Assembly: GCA_016719535.1 (NCBI GenBank)
Contig: JADJYX010000041.1
Location: 1 to 64,000, forward strand
Reading direction: 5' to 3'
From: Rubrivivax sp.
GTDB taxonomy: Bacteria > Pseudomonadota > Gammaproteobacteria > Burkholderiales > Burkholderiaceae_C
Length of the DNA stretch: 64,000 nt
Shown here: in pieces, positions 31,198 through 40,100 of the stretch
How positions within the stretch are numbered: position 1 is the first letter of the stretch
How the letters are laid out: each line of letters starts with the position of its first letter
Translations under genes and position numbers: made by a program
The notes under the pieces: generated by a model
The model's input: only the letters and a program-made list of their open reading frames with translations
What the model was told of the DNA's origin: nothing
Database searches by the model: none

Positions 31198-32454
31198 CTA
31201 CAAGCCGTCGATCAGCGGCCCCATCTGCAGCACCGCCTCGGCCACCTCGCCCAGGCGGCGGTGCTGGTGCATCGCGGTCTGCCGCAGCAGCCGGTAGGCC
31301 GCGTCCTCGCTGAGGCCGCGGCGCGTCATCAGCAGGCCCTTGGCCCGTTCGACCAGCTTGCGTTCGCGCAGCGCCGACTGGGCGGCATTCAGCTCGTCGC
31401 CCATCTGCTGCAGGCGCTGCGCCTGCGCCTGCACCAGGTCGAGCACCGACCGTCCCAGCAGCGGGCCCAGGCCGGCACCGGCGACGAGATCGGGCGCGGC
31501 GCTGCCGAAGACCGGCGCCAGCGCGCGGCCACCCTCGCAGGCGGCAGGCAGGCTGGCGCGCAGGCGCGTCTGGTCGGCCAGATCGGTGCGTGCGTGCACC
31601 AGGCGGGCGTCGCACAGCGCCACCAGCGCGCTGGTGGCGCTGTCTTCCACCAGCCGCATGGCATCGATGCGGCGCGTGGCGGCCTCGAACCAGCGGTCGC
31701 CGGCATCGGCTGACGTGCGCGCCGCGCCGCCGCCGTGCAGCAGCGCGCGCTGGGCCTGCACATCGCCCGTCTCCGGGCCTGCCAGCACATGGCCCCACAT
31801 GGCGCGCAGCGCCGGCTCGGCAAATTCCTGGAAGACCTGGAAGCAGCGGTCCTGCGCTTCCACCAGGTGCACCAGGCGCTGCAGCACCGCCGGCTCGAAG
31901 CGGCTGGCCGCGAAGGCAGCGGCACCGGCGGCGCGCTCCTGGCCCGCCAGCTCCTTGCCCTGCATGAAATTGAACAAGGCCACCAGCGCGCGCGACACGC
32001 CGGGGTCGACCGCGGTGTCGGCCGCCTCGAACACCACGGCCAGCATCGCCGCCACCAGCTCGCTGTAGGCGCGCGTCGCGGTTTCGGGCTCGAGCGCGCG
32101 CTGCGCGATCTGCTGCCGCAGCGCCGGCAGCTCGCCCAGGGCGTGCAGCAGCTGCGCGATGCGGCTGAGCAGGCGCAGCCCGCCGTAGGTGTCGCTGGGG
32201 TCGCCGGCGGGGCTGAAGTGGCGCTCGCGCACCGCGCGCTCCACCGCCTCGCTGTCCTGCACGCACTGCTGCCGCTGCGCCGCGAAGCGCTGCCCGCGCG
32301 AGGCCAGATACAGGTTGCTGGCGCCCCGTTCACGTTGCAGCCGGTGCACCCATTCGCTCATGCCGCGCACCAGGTCGCTGGTGGCGCGCAGCTGCTCCAG
32401 GGCGCGGATCTCGCTGCGCTGCGCGGCGATCAGGAAGGCCAGTGCAGGGTCCAT
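31198..32454 (-). CDS. nasR: Nitrate-responsive antiterminator NasR (NIT and ANTAR domains)
   Basis: This 418-residue protein has an N-terminal helical NIT sensor (MSEWVHRLQRERGASNLYLAS is the typical first helix) that binds nitrate or nitrite, and a C-terminal ANTAR domain (about residues 345-410; LRERKLVERAKGLLMTRRGLSE, then AYRLLRQTAMHQHRRLGEVA). NasR of Klebsiella binds leader RNA hairpins of the nas operon and prevents termination when nitrate is present. Here two leaders with matching hairpins lie on both sides: nrtA downstream (same strand) and nirB upstream (divergent). The ATG at 32454 was chosen for its MDPALAFL beginning; no ribosome site is obvious. Confidence 0.9.
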   Translation of the reverse strand: MDPALAFLIAAQRSEIRALEQLRATSDLVRGMSEWVHRLQRERGASNLYLASRGQRFAAQRQQCVQDSEAVERAVRERHFSPAGDPSDTYGGLRLLSRIAQLLHALGELPALRQQIAQRALEPETATRAYSELVAAMLAVVFEAADTAVDPGVSRALVALFNFMQGKELAGQERAAGAAAFAASRFEPAVLQRLVHLVEAQDRCFQVFQEFAEPALRAMWGHVLAGPETGDVQAQRALLHGGGAARTSADAGDRWFEAATRRIDAMRLVEDSATSALVALCDARLVHARTDLADQTRLRASLPAACEGGRALAPVFGSAAPDLVAGAGLGPLLGRSVLDLVQAQAQRLQQMGDELNAAQSALRERKLVERAKGLLMTRRGLSEDAAYRLLRQTAMHQHRRLGEVAEAVLQMGPLIDGL

Positions 32455-32501
32455 GGCCCCGATGCAAGCAAGCGGCATGCGCGGTCGTTCGATGCCTTGC
32501 G

Positions 32502-32520
32502 GCGGTGCACCATGCACCGC
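32502..32520. promoter_or_regulatory. Perfect 8+8 inverted repeat between nasR and nirB
   Basis: GCGGTGCA and TGCACCGC flank CCA. It is 60 bases upstream of the nirB -24 element and 48 bases upstream of nasR. It contains TGCACC, the half-site of NtrC, but in everted order, so whether NtrC binds is uncertain. Confidence 0.4.
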
Positions 32521-32579
32521 TTCGGGACGCCGACTGCCACCCGCGCGTGCGCCGGGTGGCCGTTGATGGTCGCCCAAGC

Positions 32580-32596
32580 TGGCACGCCGCATGCAT
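32580..32596 (+). promoter_or_regulatory. Sigma-54-type promoter of nirB-nirD-nasA-cobA
   Basis: TGGCACGCCGCATGCAT has GG-N10-GC spacing. It differs from the nrtA promoter at a single base. Transcription would begin near 32606, in front of the hexaloop hairpins. The shared sequence suggests nitrogen-limitation control of both operons through NtrC. Confidence 0.6.
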
Positions 32597-32608
32597 CCGG
32601 CCCGATCG

Positions 32609-32650
32609 AGGCGGCATCGTGGCCGCCTTCCGATCGGGCAAAGGCGTCCG
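32609..32650 (+). promoter_or_regulatory. Dual hexaloop ANTAR-target hairpins in the nirB leader
   Basis: First hairpin: AGGCGGC-AUCGUG-GCCGCCU (32609-32628), extendable by a CGATCG outer stem. Second hairpin: CGGGC-AAAGGC-GUCCG (32635-32650, with one G-U pair). Both loops have six bases with A1 and G4. The second overlaps the start of the terminator stem at 32643. The design equals the nrtA leader though the sequences differ, which supports real function. Confidence 0.75.
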
Positions 32651-32706
32651 ACCAGCGTGTCCGCTTCTTCGAGGCGGGTGTCGCGGTCGCGACGCCATTT
32701 TTCTTT
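32643..32706 (+). terminator. Attenuator terminator in the nirB leader
   Basis: GGCGTC and CGACC on the left (32643-32653) pair with GGTCG and GACGCC on the right (32685-32696), with an inner CCGC/GCGG stem. ATTTTTCTTT follows. It lies 15 bases before the nirB ATG, between promoter and gene, and competes with the second hexaloop hairpin. Confidence 0.8.
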
Positions 32707-32720
32707 CCGAGGACCCAACG

Positions 32721-35228
32721 ATGCTCAACCCCCAACGCTTTCCCACGCCGCCGTCACAGCGCCAGCGCCTGGTCGTCGTCGGCAACGGCATGGCCGGCGT
32801 GCGCGCGGTCGAGGAACTGCTGAAGATCGCGCCCGACCTCTACGACATCACCATCTTCGGCGCCGAGCCGCACCCCAACTACAACCGCATCCTGCTGTCG
32901 CCGGTGCTGTCCGGCGAGCAGACGGTCGAGCAGATCGTCCTCAACCCGCTGGCCTGGTATGCCGAGCACGGCATCACGCTGCACACCGGCAGGACGGTGA
33001 CGACGATCGACCGCGTGAAGCGCCGCGTGGTCGCCGACGACGGCACCGAGGCACCTTACGACCGGCTGCTGATCGCCACCGGCTCGCTGCCCTTCATCCT
33101 GCCGGTGCCGGGGCGTGACCTGGCCGGCGTGGTCGCCTACCGCGACATCGCCGATACGCAGGCGATGATCGACGCGGCGGCGAAATACCGGCATGCGGTG
33201 GTCATCGGCGGTGGTCTGCTGGGGCTGGAGGCCGCCAACGGCCTGATGCAGCGCGGCATGCAGGTCACGGTGGTGCACATCATGCCGTGGCTGATGGAGC
33301 GCCAGCTCGACGAGACGGCGGGCCAGCTGCTGCGGCAAAGCCTGGAAGCACGCGGCATCCGCTTCGAGATCGGCGCGCAGACGCAGGAACTGATCCCCGA
33401 CCGGGACGGACGGGTTGGCGGGAACGACACGCGACCGCGTGTCGGGGCCGTGCGCTTCAAGGACGGCCGCGAGATCCCGGCCGATCTCGTGGTGATGGCC
33501 GCCGGCATCCGCCCCAACACGCAGCTGGCCGAAAGCGCCGGCATCCACTGCAACCGCGGCATCGCCGTCAGCGACACGCTGCAGACGGTGACCGACCCGC
33601 GCATCTATGCGGTGGGTGAATGTGCCGCGCACCGCGGCATCGCCTACGGCCTGGTGGCGCCGCTGTTCGAGCAGGGCAAGGTCTGCGCCACGCACCTGGC
33701 GCAATTCGGCATCGGCCGCTATACCGGCAGCCAGGTGTCCACCAAGCTCAAGGTCACCGGCATCGAGCTGTTCAGCGCCGGCGACTTCCAGGGTGGCAAC
33801 GGCAGCGAAGAGATCGTGATGAGCGACGCCGTCGGCGGCGTCTACAAGAAGCTGGTGCTGAAGGACGACCGCCTGGTCGGCGCCTGCCTGTATGGCGATA
33901 CGGTCGACGGCAGCTGGTATTTCAAGCTCATCCGCGACGGCCGCAGCGTGGCCGGCATCCGCGGCCAGCTGATGTTCGGCGAGAGCAACATCGGCGACGT
34001 CGGCCACCAGGGCCACAACCAGGCGGCCGCGATGGCCGACAGCGACGAGGTCTGCGGCTGCAACGGCGTCACCAAGGGTGCCATCTGCAAGGCGATCAAG
34101 AACCTGGGCCTGTTCACGCTGGACGAGGTGCGCAAGCACACCAAGGCCAGCGCGTCCTGCGGCAGCTGCACCGGGCTGGTGGAACAGCTGCTGATGTCGA
34201 CCGCCGGCGGCGACTATTCGGCCACGCCCAGGCTGAAGGCGATGTGCGGCTGCACCGACCATGGCCACCAGGCGGTGCGCGACGCCATCCGGCAGCTGCA
34301 CCTGCTGACCATCGATCAGGTCTACCGGGCGCTGGACTGGCGCACCCCCAACGGCTGCGCCAGCTGCCGGCCGGCGGTCAACTACTACCTGACCAGCACC
34401 TGGCCCAAGGAGGCGACGGACGACCCGCAGAGCCGCTTCATCAACGAACGCAGCCACGCCAACATCCAGAAGGACGGCAGCTACAGCGTGATCCCGCGCA
34501 TGTGGGGCGGCGAGACCACGGCCGACGAGCTGCGCCGCATCGCCGACGCGGTCGACAAATACCGGATCCCCACCGTCAAGGTCACCGGCGGCCAGCGCAT
34601 CGACCTGCTGGGCGTGAAGAAGGAGGACCTGCCCGCGGTGTGGCAGGACATCGGCATGCCCAGCGGCCACGCCTATGCCAAGGCGCTGCGCACGGTGAAG
34701 ACCTGCGTCGGCAGCGAGTGGTGCCGCTTCGGCACCCAGGACAGCACGCAGATGGGCAAGGACCTGGAGCGCGCGCTGTGGCGCATGTATGCGCCGCACA
34801 AGGTCAAGCTGGCGGTCAGCGGCTGCCCGCGCAACTGCGCCGAGGCCGGCATCAAGGACGTCGGCGTGATCGGCGTCGACAGCGGCTGGGAGATCTATGT
34901 CGCCGGCAACGGCGGCATCAAGACCGAGGTGGCGCAGTTCCTGTGCAAGGTGAAGACCGCCGCCGAGGTGCTGGAATTCAGCGGCGCCTTCCTGCAGCTG
35001 TACCGGCTGGAGGGCTGGTACCTGGAACGCACGGTGCACTACGTCGCCCGCGTCGGGCTGGATCATGTGAAGAGGAAGATCCTCGACGATGCCGAGGGCC
35101 GACGTGCGCTGTGGGAACAGCTGCAGTTCGCGCTCGACGGCGAGCCCGACCCCTGGTTCGAATTCGAGCAGGCGCAGGTCGATCTGCGGCAGTTTTCGCC
35201 GCTGCCCACCGCGAAGGAGCTGGCATGA
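32721..35228 (+). CDS. nirB: Assimilatory nitrite reductase large subunit
   Basis: NirB reduces nitrite to ammonium with NADH in the cytoplasm. The 835-residue protein has an FAD/NAD-binding half (LVVVGNGMAGVRAVEELL; AVVIGGGLLGLEAANGL), a BFD-like [2Fe-2S] part (CGCNGVTKGAICKAI, then CGSCTGLV), a ferredoxin-like sirohaem part, and cysteine ligands for the 4Fe-4S/sirohaem centre at about 660-666 (CVGSEWC) and 701-705 (CPRNC). Length and all cofactor sites are normal. The ATG at 32721 has GAGGA upstream. The leader contains antitermination signals. The stop overlaps nirD as ATGA; sirohaem is supplied by cobA, last in the operon. Confidence 0.96.
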   Translation: MLNPQRFPTPPSQRQRLVVVGNGMAGVRAVEELLKIAPDLYDITIFGAEPHPNYNRILLSPVLSGEQTVEQIVLNPLAWYAEHGITLHTGRTVTTIDRVKRRVVADDGTEAPYDRLLIATGSLPFILPVPGRDLAGVVAYRDIADTQAMIDAAAKYRHAVVIGGGLLGLEAANGLMQRGMQVTVVHIMPWLMERQLDETAGQLLRQSLEARGIRFEIGAQTQELIPDRDGRVGGNDTRPRVGAVRFKDGREIPADLVVMAAGIRPNTQLAESAGIHCNRGIAVSDTLQTVTDPRIYAVGECAAHRGIAYGLVAPLFEQGKVCATHLAQFGIGRYTGSQVSTKLKVTGIELFSAGDFQGGNGSEEIVMSDAVGGVYKKLVLKDDRLVGACLYGDTVDGSWYFKLIRDGRSVAGIRGQLMFGESNIGDVGHQGHNQAAAMADSDEVCGCNGVTKGAICKAIKNLGLFTLDEVRKHTKASASCGSCTGLVEQLLMSTAGGDYSATPRLKAMCGCTDHGHQAVRDAIRQLHLLTIDQVYRALDWRTPNGCASCRPAVNYYLTSTWPKEATDDPQSRFINERSHANIQKDGSYSVIPRMWGGETTADELRRIADAVDKYRIPTVKVTGGQRIDLLGVKKEDLPAVWQDIGMPSGHAYAKALRTVKTCVGSEWCRFGTQDSTQMGKDLERALWRMYAPHKVKLAVSGCPRNCAEAGIKDVGVIGVDSGWEIYVAGNGGIKTEVAQFLCKVKTAAEVLEFSGAFLQLYRLEGWYLERTVHYVARVGLDHVKRKILDDAEGRRALWEQLQFALDGEPDPWFEFEQAQVDLRQFSPLPTAKELA

Positions 35229-35605
35229 CACAGTGGACCGCCATCTGCCGCGTCGACGACATCCCGCTGCTCGGTTCGCGCCGCGTGGCGCGAGGGCAGG
35301 GCCTGCCGGTGGCCTTGTTCCGCACCGCCGGCGACCGCGTGCACGCGCTGCTCGACCGCTGCCCGCACAAGGGCGGCCCGCTGTCGCAAGGCATCGTCTT
35401 CGGCGACAGCGTGGCCTGCCCGCTGCACAACTGGACGATTGCCTTCGCCGACGGCCGGGCGCGCGCGCCCGACGAAGGCTGCACGCCGACCTTCGCCTGC
35501 AAGGTCGAGGGCGGTCAGGTCTTCCTCGATGCCGACGAGCTGGCCGGCAAGGCGCTGGACCTGAAGGCGCCCGTTGCCGGCCCCTGCGCCCACGCCCATG
35601 GCTGA
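35225..35605 (+). CDS. nirD: Nitrite reductase small subunit (Rieske-type)
   Basis: The 126-residue protein has a Rieske fold with cluster motifs CPHKGG and CPLHNW about 19 residues apart, each with one Cys and one His. NirD is the partner of NirB in NADH-dependent nitrite reduction. Its ATG overlaps the nirB stop. It ends in a short alanine/histidine-rich tail and overlaps the nasA start by eight bases. Length is normal for NirD. Confidence 0.94.
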   Translation: MTQWTAICRVDDIPLLGSRRVARGQGLPVALFRTAGDRVHALLDRCPHKGGPLSQGIVFGDSVACPLHNWTIAFADGRARAPDEGCTPTFACKVEGGQVFLDADELAGKALDLKAPVAGPCAHAHG

Positions 35606-38375
35606 GACACGGTCGACCTGCCCATACTGCGGCGTCGGCTGCGGGGTGCTCGTCGAGCACGATGGCGCGCACATCACCGGCGTGCGCGGCGACCCCGACC
35701 ACCCGGCCAATTTCGGCCGCCTGTGCACCAAGGGCAGCACGCTGCACCTGACGGCAGCGGCCACGGTGCAGCGCCAGGTGCGTGCGCTGCAGCCGATGCA
35801 GCGCGCGGCGCGCGGCCAGCCGCTGCGGCCGGTGGACTGGGACGACGTGCTCGACACCGTGGCCGCGCGCTTCGCCGCGGTCATCGAACGCGACGGCCCC
35901 GACGCCGTCGGCCTGTACCTGTCGGGCCAGTTGCTGACCGAGGACTACCATGTCTTCAACAAGCTGGCCAAGGGCCTGATCGGCACCAACAACGTCGATA
36001 CCAATTCGCGCCTGTGCATGAGCAGCGCGGTCGCCGGCTACAAGCAGAGCCTGGGCGCCGACGCACCGCCGGCGTGTTACGACGACATCGGCCTGGCGCA
36101 CACCGTCTTCATCACCGGCTCGAACATGGCCTGGGCGCACCCGGTGCTCTTCCGCCGGCTGGAGGACGCGCGGCGCGCCAACCCGGCGGCGAAACTGATC
36201 GTCGTCGACCCGCGCCGCACCGAGACCGCCGAGGTCGCCGACCTGCACCTGCAGATCCTGCCCGGCACCGATGTCGTGCTGCACCACGCGCTGCTGCACC
36301 TGATGCTGTGGGAAGGCCTGACCGACCCCGCCTATGTCGCCGCGCACACCCGCGGCTTCGACGCGCTGCGCGACCGCGTGCGCGAATTCACCCCGGCGCA
36401 TGCCGCCAGGGTCTGTGGGCTGAAGGAGGCCGACATCGTGCAGGCGGCGCGCTGGTTCGCGGGCCTGCACGACGCCTCCGGCGGCAGGGGTCCGACCTTG
36501 TCGCTGTACTGCCAGGGCCTGAACCAGAGCACGAGCGGCACCGACAAGAACAGCACGCTGATCAACCTGCACCTGGCCACGGGGCAGATCGGCAAGCCGG
36601 GTGCCGGCCCCTTCAGCCTGACCGGCCAGCCCAATGCGATGGGCGGGCGCGAGGTCGGTGGACTGGCCCACTTGCTGCCCGGCCACCGCGAGGCGGCCGA
36701 CCCCGCACACCGCGCCGAGGTCGCGCGGCTGTGGGGGGTGGGCGAGCTGCCGGCGACACCGGGCAAGTCGGCCGTGGAGCTGTTCCAGGCCGCGGCCGAT
36801 GGCGCGGTGAAGGCGCTGTGGATCGTCTGCACCAACCCCGCCGCCTCGCTGCCGGATGCCGGCCTGGTGCAGCGCGCGCTGCAGCGCGCCGAGTTTGTCG
36901 TCGTGCAGGATGCGTACGGGCACACCGCCACCGCCGCCCATGCCGATGTGCTGCTGAGCGCCACCACCTGGGGCGAGAAGGACGGCACCGTCACCAACAG
37001 CGAACGCCGCATCAGCCGCGTGCGCCGCGCCATACCGCCGCCGGGCCAGGCGCGCGACGACTGGCGCATCGCCGTCGAGGTGGCGCGCCGGCTCGAGCGC
37101 CGGCTGCCGCCGCGGCGCCCCGAGGGTGGCACGCTGTTCCCGTTCGAGACGCCCGAGTCGGTCTGGCTCGAACATCGGGAAAGCACGCGCGGGCGCGACC
37201 TCGACATCACCGGCCTGACCTGGGCCGACCTCGACCGCCCGCAGACCTGGCCCTGCCCCGCGGGCCAGCGCGAGGGCACGCCGCGGCTCTATGCCGATGG
37301 CCGCTTTGCCACCGCCGACGGCCGCGCCCGCTTCGTCGCCCCCGCCTGGCGCCCGGTCGCCGAGCCGCGCGACGCGCGCTTCCCGGTCGCGCTGACCACC
37401 GGCCGGCTGCGCGACCAGTGGCATGGCGGCAGCCGCACCGGCACGCTGGGCCGGCTGTCTGCGCATGCGCCCGGCCCGACGCTGGACCTGCACCCGCAGG
37501 AACTGGCGCGCCGCCACTGGCGCGACGGCGACCTGGTGCAGGTGCAGTCCCGCCGCGGCAGCACCGTCCTGCCGGTGCGCGGCACCGACAGCGTGGCGCC
37601 GGCGCAGGCCTTCGTCGCCATGCACTGGGGGCCAGAATGGCTGGCCGGCCTGGGCGTCAATGCGCTCACCACGCCGGCCTTCTGCCCGCAGAGCCGGCAG
37701 CCCGAGCTCAAGCACACGGCGGTGCGGCTCACCCGGGCCGAACTGCCCTGGCAACTGGTGGCCGCGGCCTGGCTGCCGGCGGACGAGGCGCTGACCACGC
37801 TGGCGCGGCTGCGCGATCGTTATGCCGACTTTGCCTTCGCCACCGCGCTGCCCTTCGGCCGCGAACCCGCTGCGCGTGTCGGTGTGCTGTTGCGTGCCGC
37901 GGCGCCGGCGGCGGTGGCTCCCGAGGTGGTGGCGGCGGTCGAGGCCGCACTGCGCATCGACGGCGCTTCGGTGCTGCGCTATGCCGATGCACGCGCCGGC
38001 CAGTGCCGCGCGATGCAGCTGGCCGCCGACGGCACGCTGCAGGCCTTCGTGCTGGCCGGTGACGCCGCCGCGCAGGGCTGGGTGCTGGACCTGCTGCAGC
38101 AGGGCCGCCCGGCCGCCGCCTTCGGCCGCGCGCTGCTGGCCGCCAGCGCGCGCCCGCCGCAGGCGCTGGCGGCGCGCAGCCCGCAGGTCTGCAACTGCCT
38201 CGACGTCGGCGAAGCGGCCATCGCCGCCGCCGCGCCGCAGTGCACCGGCAGCGCCGATCAACGCCTGCAGCAGCTGCAGGGCCGGCTGCGCTGCGGCACC
38301 CAATGCGGCAGCTGCGTGCCGGCGCTGAAGACCCTGCTGCAGCGACACCCCGCCACCGAGGCCGTCACCGCATGA
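35598..38375 (+). CDS. nasA: Assimilatory nitrate reductase, molybdenum catalytic subunit
   Basis: NasA reduces nitrate to nitrite in the cytoplasm. The 925-residue protein begins with the 4Fe-4S motif STCPYCGVGCGVLV and LCTKG, followed by the bis-MGD molybdopterin domains (TNSRLCMSSAVAGYK; IVVDPRRTETAEVAD; CQGLNQSTSGTDKNSTLINL; TGQPNAMGGREVGG). The C-terminal end has a BFD-like [2Fe-2S] segment (CNCLDVG near residue 864, CGTQCGSC near 898), typical of NasA forms that take electrons from a flavoprotein or ferredoxin. The start at 35598 overlaps nirD. No separate nasC-type electron donor is present in the window, so the physiological donor is unknown. Confidence 0.95.
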   Translation: MAETRSTCPYCGVGCGVLVEHDGAHITGVRGDPDHPANFGRLCTKGSTLHLTAAATVQRQVRALQPMQRAARGQPLRPVDWDDVLDTVAARFAAVIERDGPDAVGLYLSGQLLTEDYHVFNKLAKGLIGTNNVDTNSRLCMSSAVAGYKQSLGADAPPACYDDIGLAHTVFITGSNMAWAHPVLFRRLEDARRANPAAKLIVVDPRRTETAEVADLHLQILPGTDVVLHHALLHLMLWEGLTDPAYVAAHTRGFDALRDRVREFTPAHAARVCGLKEADIVQAARWFAGLHDASGGRGPTLSLYCQGLNQSTSGTDKNSTLINLHLATGQIGKPGAGPFSLTGQPNAMGGREVGGLAHLLPGHREAADPAHRAEVARLWGVGELPATPGKSAVELFQAAADGAVKALWIVCTNPAASLPDAGLVQRALQRAEFVVVQDAYGHTATAAHADVLLSATTWGEKDGTVTNSERRISRVRRAIPPPGQARDDWRIAVEVARRLERRLPPRRPEGGTLFPFETPESVWLEHRESTRGRDLDITGLTWADLDRPQTWPCPAGQREGTPRLYADGRFATADGRARFVAPAWRPVAEPRDARFPVALTTGRLRDQWHGGSRTGTLGRLSAHAPGPTLDLHPQELARRHWRDGDLVQVQSRRGSTVLPVRGTDSVAPAQAFVAMHWGPEWLAGLGVNALTTPAFCPQSRQPELKHTAVRLTRAELPWQLVAAAWLPADEALTTLARLRDRYADFAFATALPFGREPAARVGVLLRAAAPAAVAPEVVAAVEAALRIDGASVLRYADARAGQCRAMQLAADGTLQAFVLAGDAAAQGWVLDLLQQGRPAAAFGRALLAASARPPQALAARSPQVCNCLDVGEAAIAAAAPQCTGSADQRLQQLQGRLRCGTQCGSCVPALKTLLQRHPATEAVTA

Positions 38376-39136
38376 AGACCATGACCCCCGCCGTCACCTT
38401 GCTCGGCGCCGGCCCCGGCGACCCCGAGCTGCTCACGATCAAGGCGGTCAAGGCCTTGCGCCGCGCCACCGTGGCCCTGGTCGACGACCTGGTGGATCCC
38501 GGCGTGCTGCGCTACCTGCGGCGCTCGGCGCGCGTGATCCCGGTCGGCAAACGCGGCGGCTGCGCCTCTACGCCGCAGGCCTTCATCCACAAGCTGATGG
38601 TGGCCGAGGCGCGCCGGGGCGAACGCGTGGTGCGCATCAAGGGCGGCGACCCCTTCGTCTTCGGCCGCGGCGGCGAGGAATGCGACGCGCTGCGCGCGGC
38701 CGGGCTGCAGGTGGAGGTGATCAGCGGGCTGACCGCCGGCATCGCCGGCCCGGCGGCGATCGGCATCCCGGTCACCGACCGCCGGCATGCGCCCGGCGTC
38801 GCCCTCGTCACCGGCCATGCGCAGGACGGTGGACGCGGCCCCGACTGGGCGGCGCTGGCCAGCAGCGGCCTCACGCTGGTGATCTATATGGGCGTGGCGC
38901 GCCTGGCCGCCACGGTGCGGGCCTTGCGCGACGGGGGCCTGAGCGCAGCCACGCCGGCCGCGGTGGTCAGCGCCGCGCATACGCCGCGCCAGCGGCAACG
39001 GGTGACGACGCTGGGCGCGCTGGAAGCCGACGTGGCGCATCACGGCCTGGCCAGCCCGGCGATCGTCGTCGTCGGTGACGTGGCGCGGCTGGCCAGCCGG
39101 CCGGCGGCGATGGCTGGGGCCGTCGGCTCGGGCTGA
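38372..39136 (+). CDS. cobA: Uroporphyrinogen-III C-methyltransferase
   Basis: The enzyme adds two methyl groups to uroporphyrinogen III to make precorrin-2, the precursor of sirohaem for NirB. The 254-residue protein shows VTLLGAGPGDPELLTIKAVKAL, VGKRGGCASTPQ, VVRIKGGDPFVFGRGGEE, and GLTAGIAGPAAIGIPVTDR, all SUMT/CobA motifs. There is no CysG-type dehydrogenase/chelatase front, so those steps are elsewhere. The ATG overlaps the nasA stop as ATGA. It ends the nitrate-assimilation operon. Confidence 0.95.
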   Translation: MKTMTPAVTLLGAGPGDPELLTIKAVKALRRATVALVDDLVDPGVLRYLRRSARVIPVGKRGGCASTPQAFIHKLMVAEARRGERVVRIKGGDPFVFGRGGEECDALRAAGLQVEVISGLTAGIAGPAAIGIPVTDRRHAPGVALVTGHAQDGGRGPDWAALASSGLTLVIYMGVARLAATVRALRDGGLSAATPAAVVSAAHTPRQRQRVTTLGALEADVAHHGLASPAIVVVGDVARLASRPAAMAGAVGSG

Positions 39137-39176
39137 AGCGCCGGCGGTGACGGGCCGCAGGCTGGCGTCGGTGTGC

Positions 39177-40100
39177 TCAGGGGGCGGGAGCCCCCGCCTC
39201 GCCCCAGCACCAGCGATCCCGCCCGGCCTGCTTGGCGGCGTAGAGCGCGCGGTCGGCGCGTTCGACCGCAACGGCCATGGTCTCGTCGTCACCGGCCAGG
39301 CTGAGGCCGGCGCTGATGCGCAGGTCCAGCCGCGTGCCGTCGGCCAGCTGCAGCGGTGCGTCGCGCAGGGCCCGCAGCACACGTTCGGCCGCCTGCGCGG
39401 CGGCGCCTGCATCCCTGGCGTGCAGCAGGAGCAGGAATTCCTCGCCGCCGAAGCGGAAGACGGGTTCGGCCGCGCGGGCGGTGCCGCGCAGGACGCCCGC
39501 GATGTGGCGCAGCGCCTGGTCGCCCACCGCGTGGCCGTGGCGGTCGTTGACGCGCTTGAAGTGGTCGACGTCGGCCAGCATCAGCGCCAGCCGGTGCCCC
39601 CCGCGCGCCGCCAGGGCCAGGTGGCGCCCGTATTCGTCCTCCAGGCCGTAGCGCAGCGGCAGGCCGGTGAGCGGGTCGTGGCGCGCGCTGTGCGCCAGCA
39701 GCCGCGTCTTCAGCTGCGCCAGTCCGTTCACCAGGCTGGACTGCGTGGCTTCGAAGGTATCGAGGTCGGCCGGCTCGCCGCGTCGGCCCGCCAGCAGCGC
39801 CGCGCACAGGGCGCGCACGGCGTCGTGCATGCGCTCGTGCTGCTCGCACACGCGCGCGGTGGCGGCGGCGTCGAGGGCCGCGAAGTCATCCTGCTGCGCC
39901 AGAAACCAGCTTCCGAAGCGGCAGCGCCGGTGGGCGTCGGCGGCCAGCACGTCGTCGCCCGGGTGCGTGTGCAGCACCGCGCAGCGCAGCACGCGCCGCG
40001 TCCAGCCCAGGTGCGCCTCGACGGCAGCGTCGAGTTCGTCGACCAGGCGCTGCGCGTCGGCGCTGAAGACGGTGCTGGTGTGGAGGGTCGAGTGGGACAT
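39177..40100 (-). CDS. Diguanylate cyclase with CZB zinc domain (DgcZ-like)
   Basis: This cytoplasmic enzyme of 307 residues makes cyclic di-GMP. The C-terminal GGDEF domain has GGEEF at 218-222, which is catalytically competent, and DHFKRVNDRHGH, the substrate loop. The N-terminal domain fits the chemoreceptor zinc-binding (CZB) fold: H30, C60, H88 and H92 match the spacing of the 3His/1Cys zinc site of E. coli DgcZ (H22, C52, H79, H83). Zinc therefore probably inhibits it. The start at 40100 (MSHSTLH) is preferred; 40127 is also in frame. It converges on cobA and is divergent from cysK. Confidence 0.85.
   Translation of the reverse strand: MSHSTLHTSTVFSADAQRLVDELDAAVEAHLGWTRRVLRCAVLHTHPGDDVLAADAHRRCRFGSWFLAQQDDFAALDAAATARVCEQHERMHDAVRALCAALLAGRRGEPADLDTFEATQSSLVNGLAQLKTRLLAHSARHDPLTGLPLRYGLEDEYGRHLALAARGGHRLALMLADVDHFKRVNDRHGHAVGDQALRHIAGVLRGTARAAEPVFRFGGEEFLLLLHARDAGAAAQAAERVLRALRDAPLQLADGTRLDLRISAGLSLAGDDETMAVAVERADRALYAAKQAGRDRWCWGEAGAPAP

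Noticed and set aside
32502..32520. Firm assignment of the palindrome as an NtrC site
   Set aside because: TGCACC half-sites are in everted order, unlike known NtrC sites; kept only as an unexplained inverted repeat.
32754..38348. Very long minus-strand open frame opposite nirB-nasA
   Set aside because: It is a high-GC shadow: no family words, histidine/alanine/glutamine-rich, and opposite proven genes.
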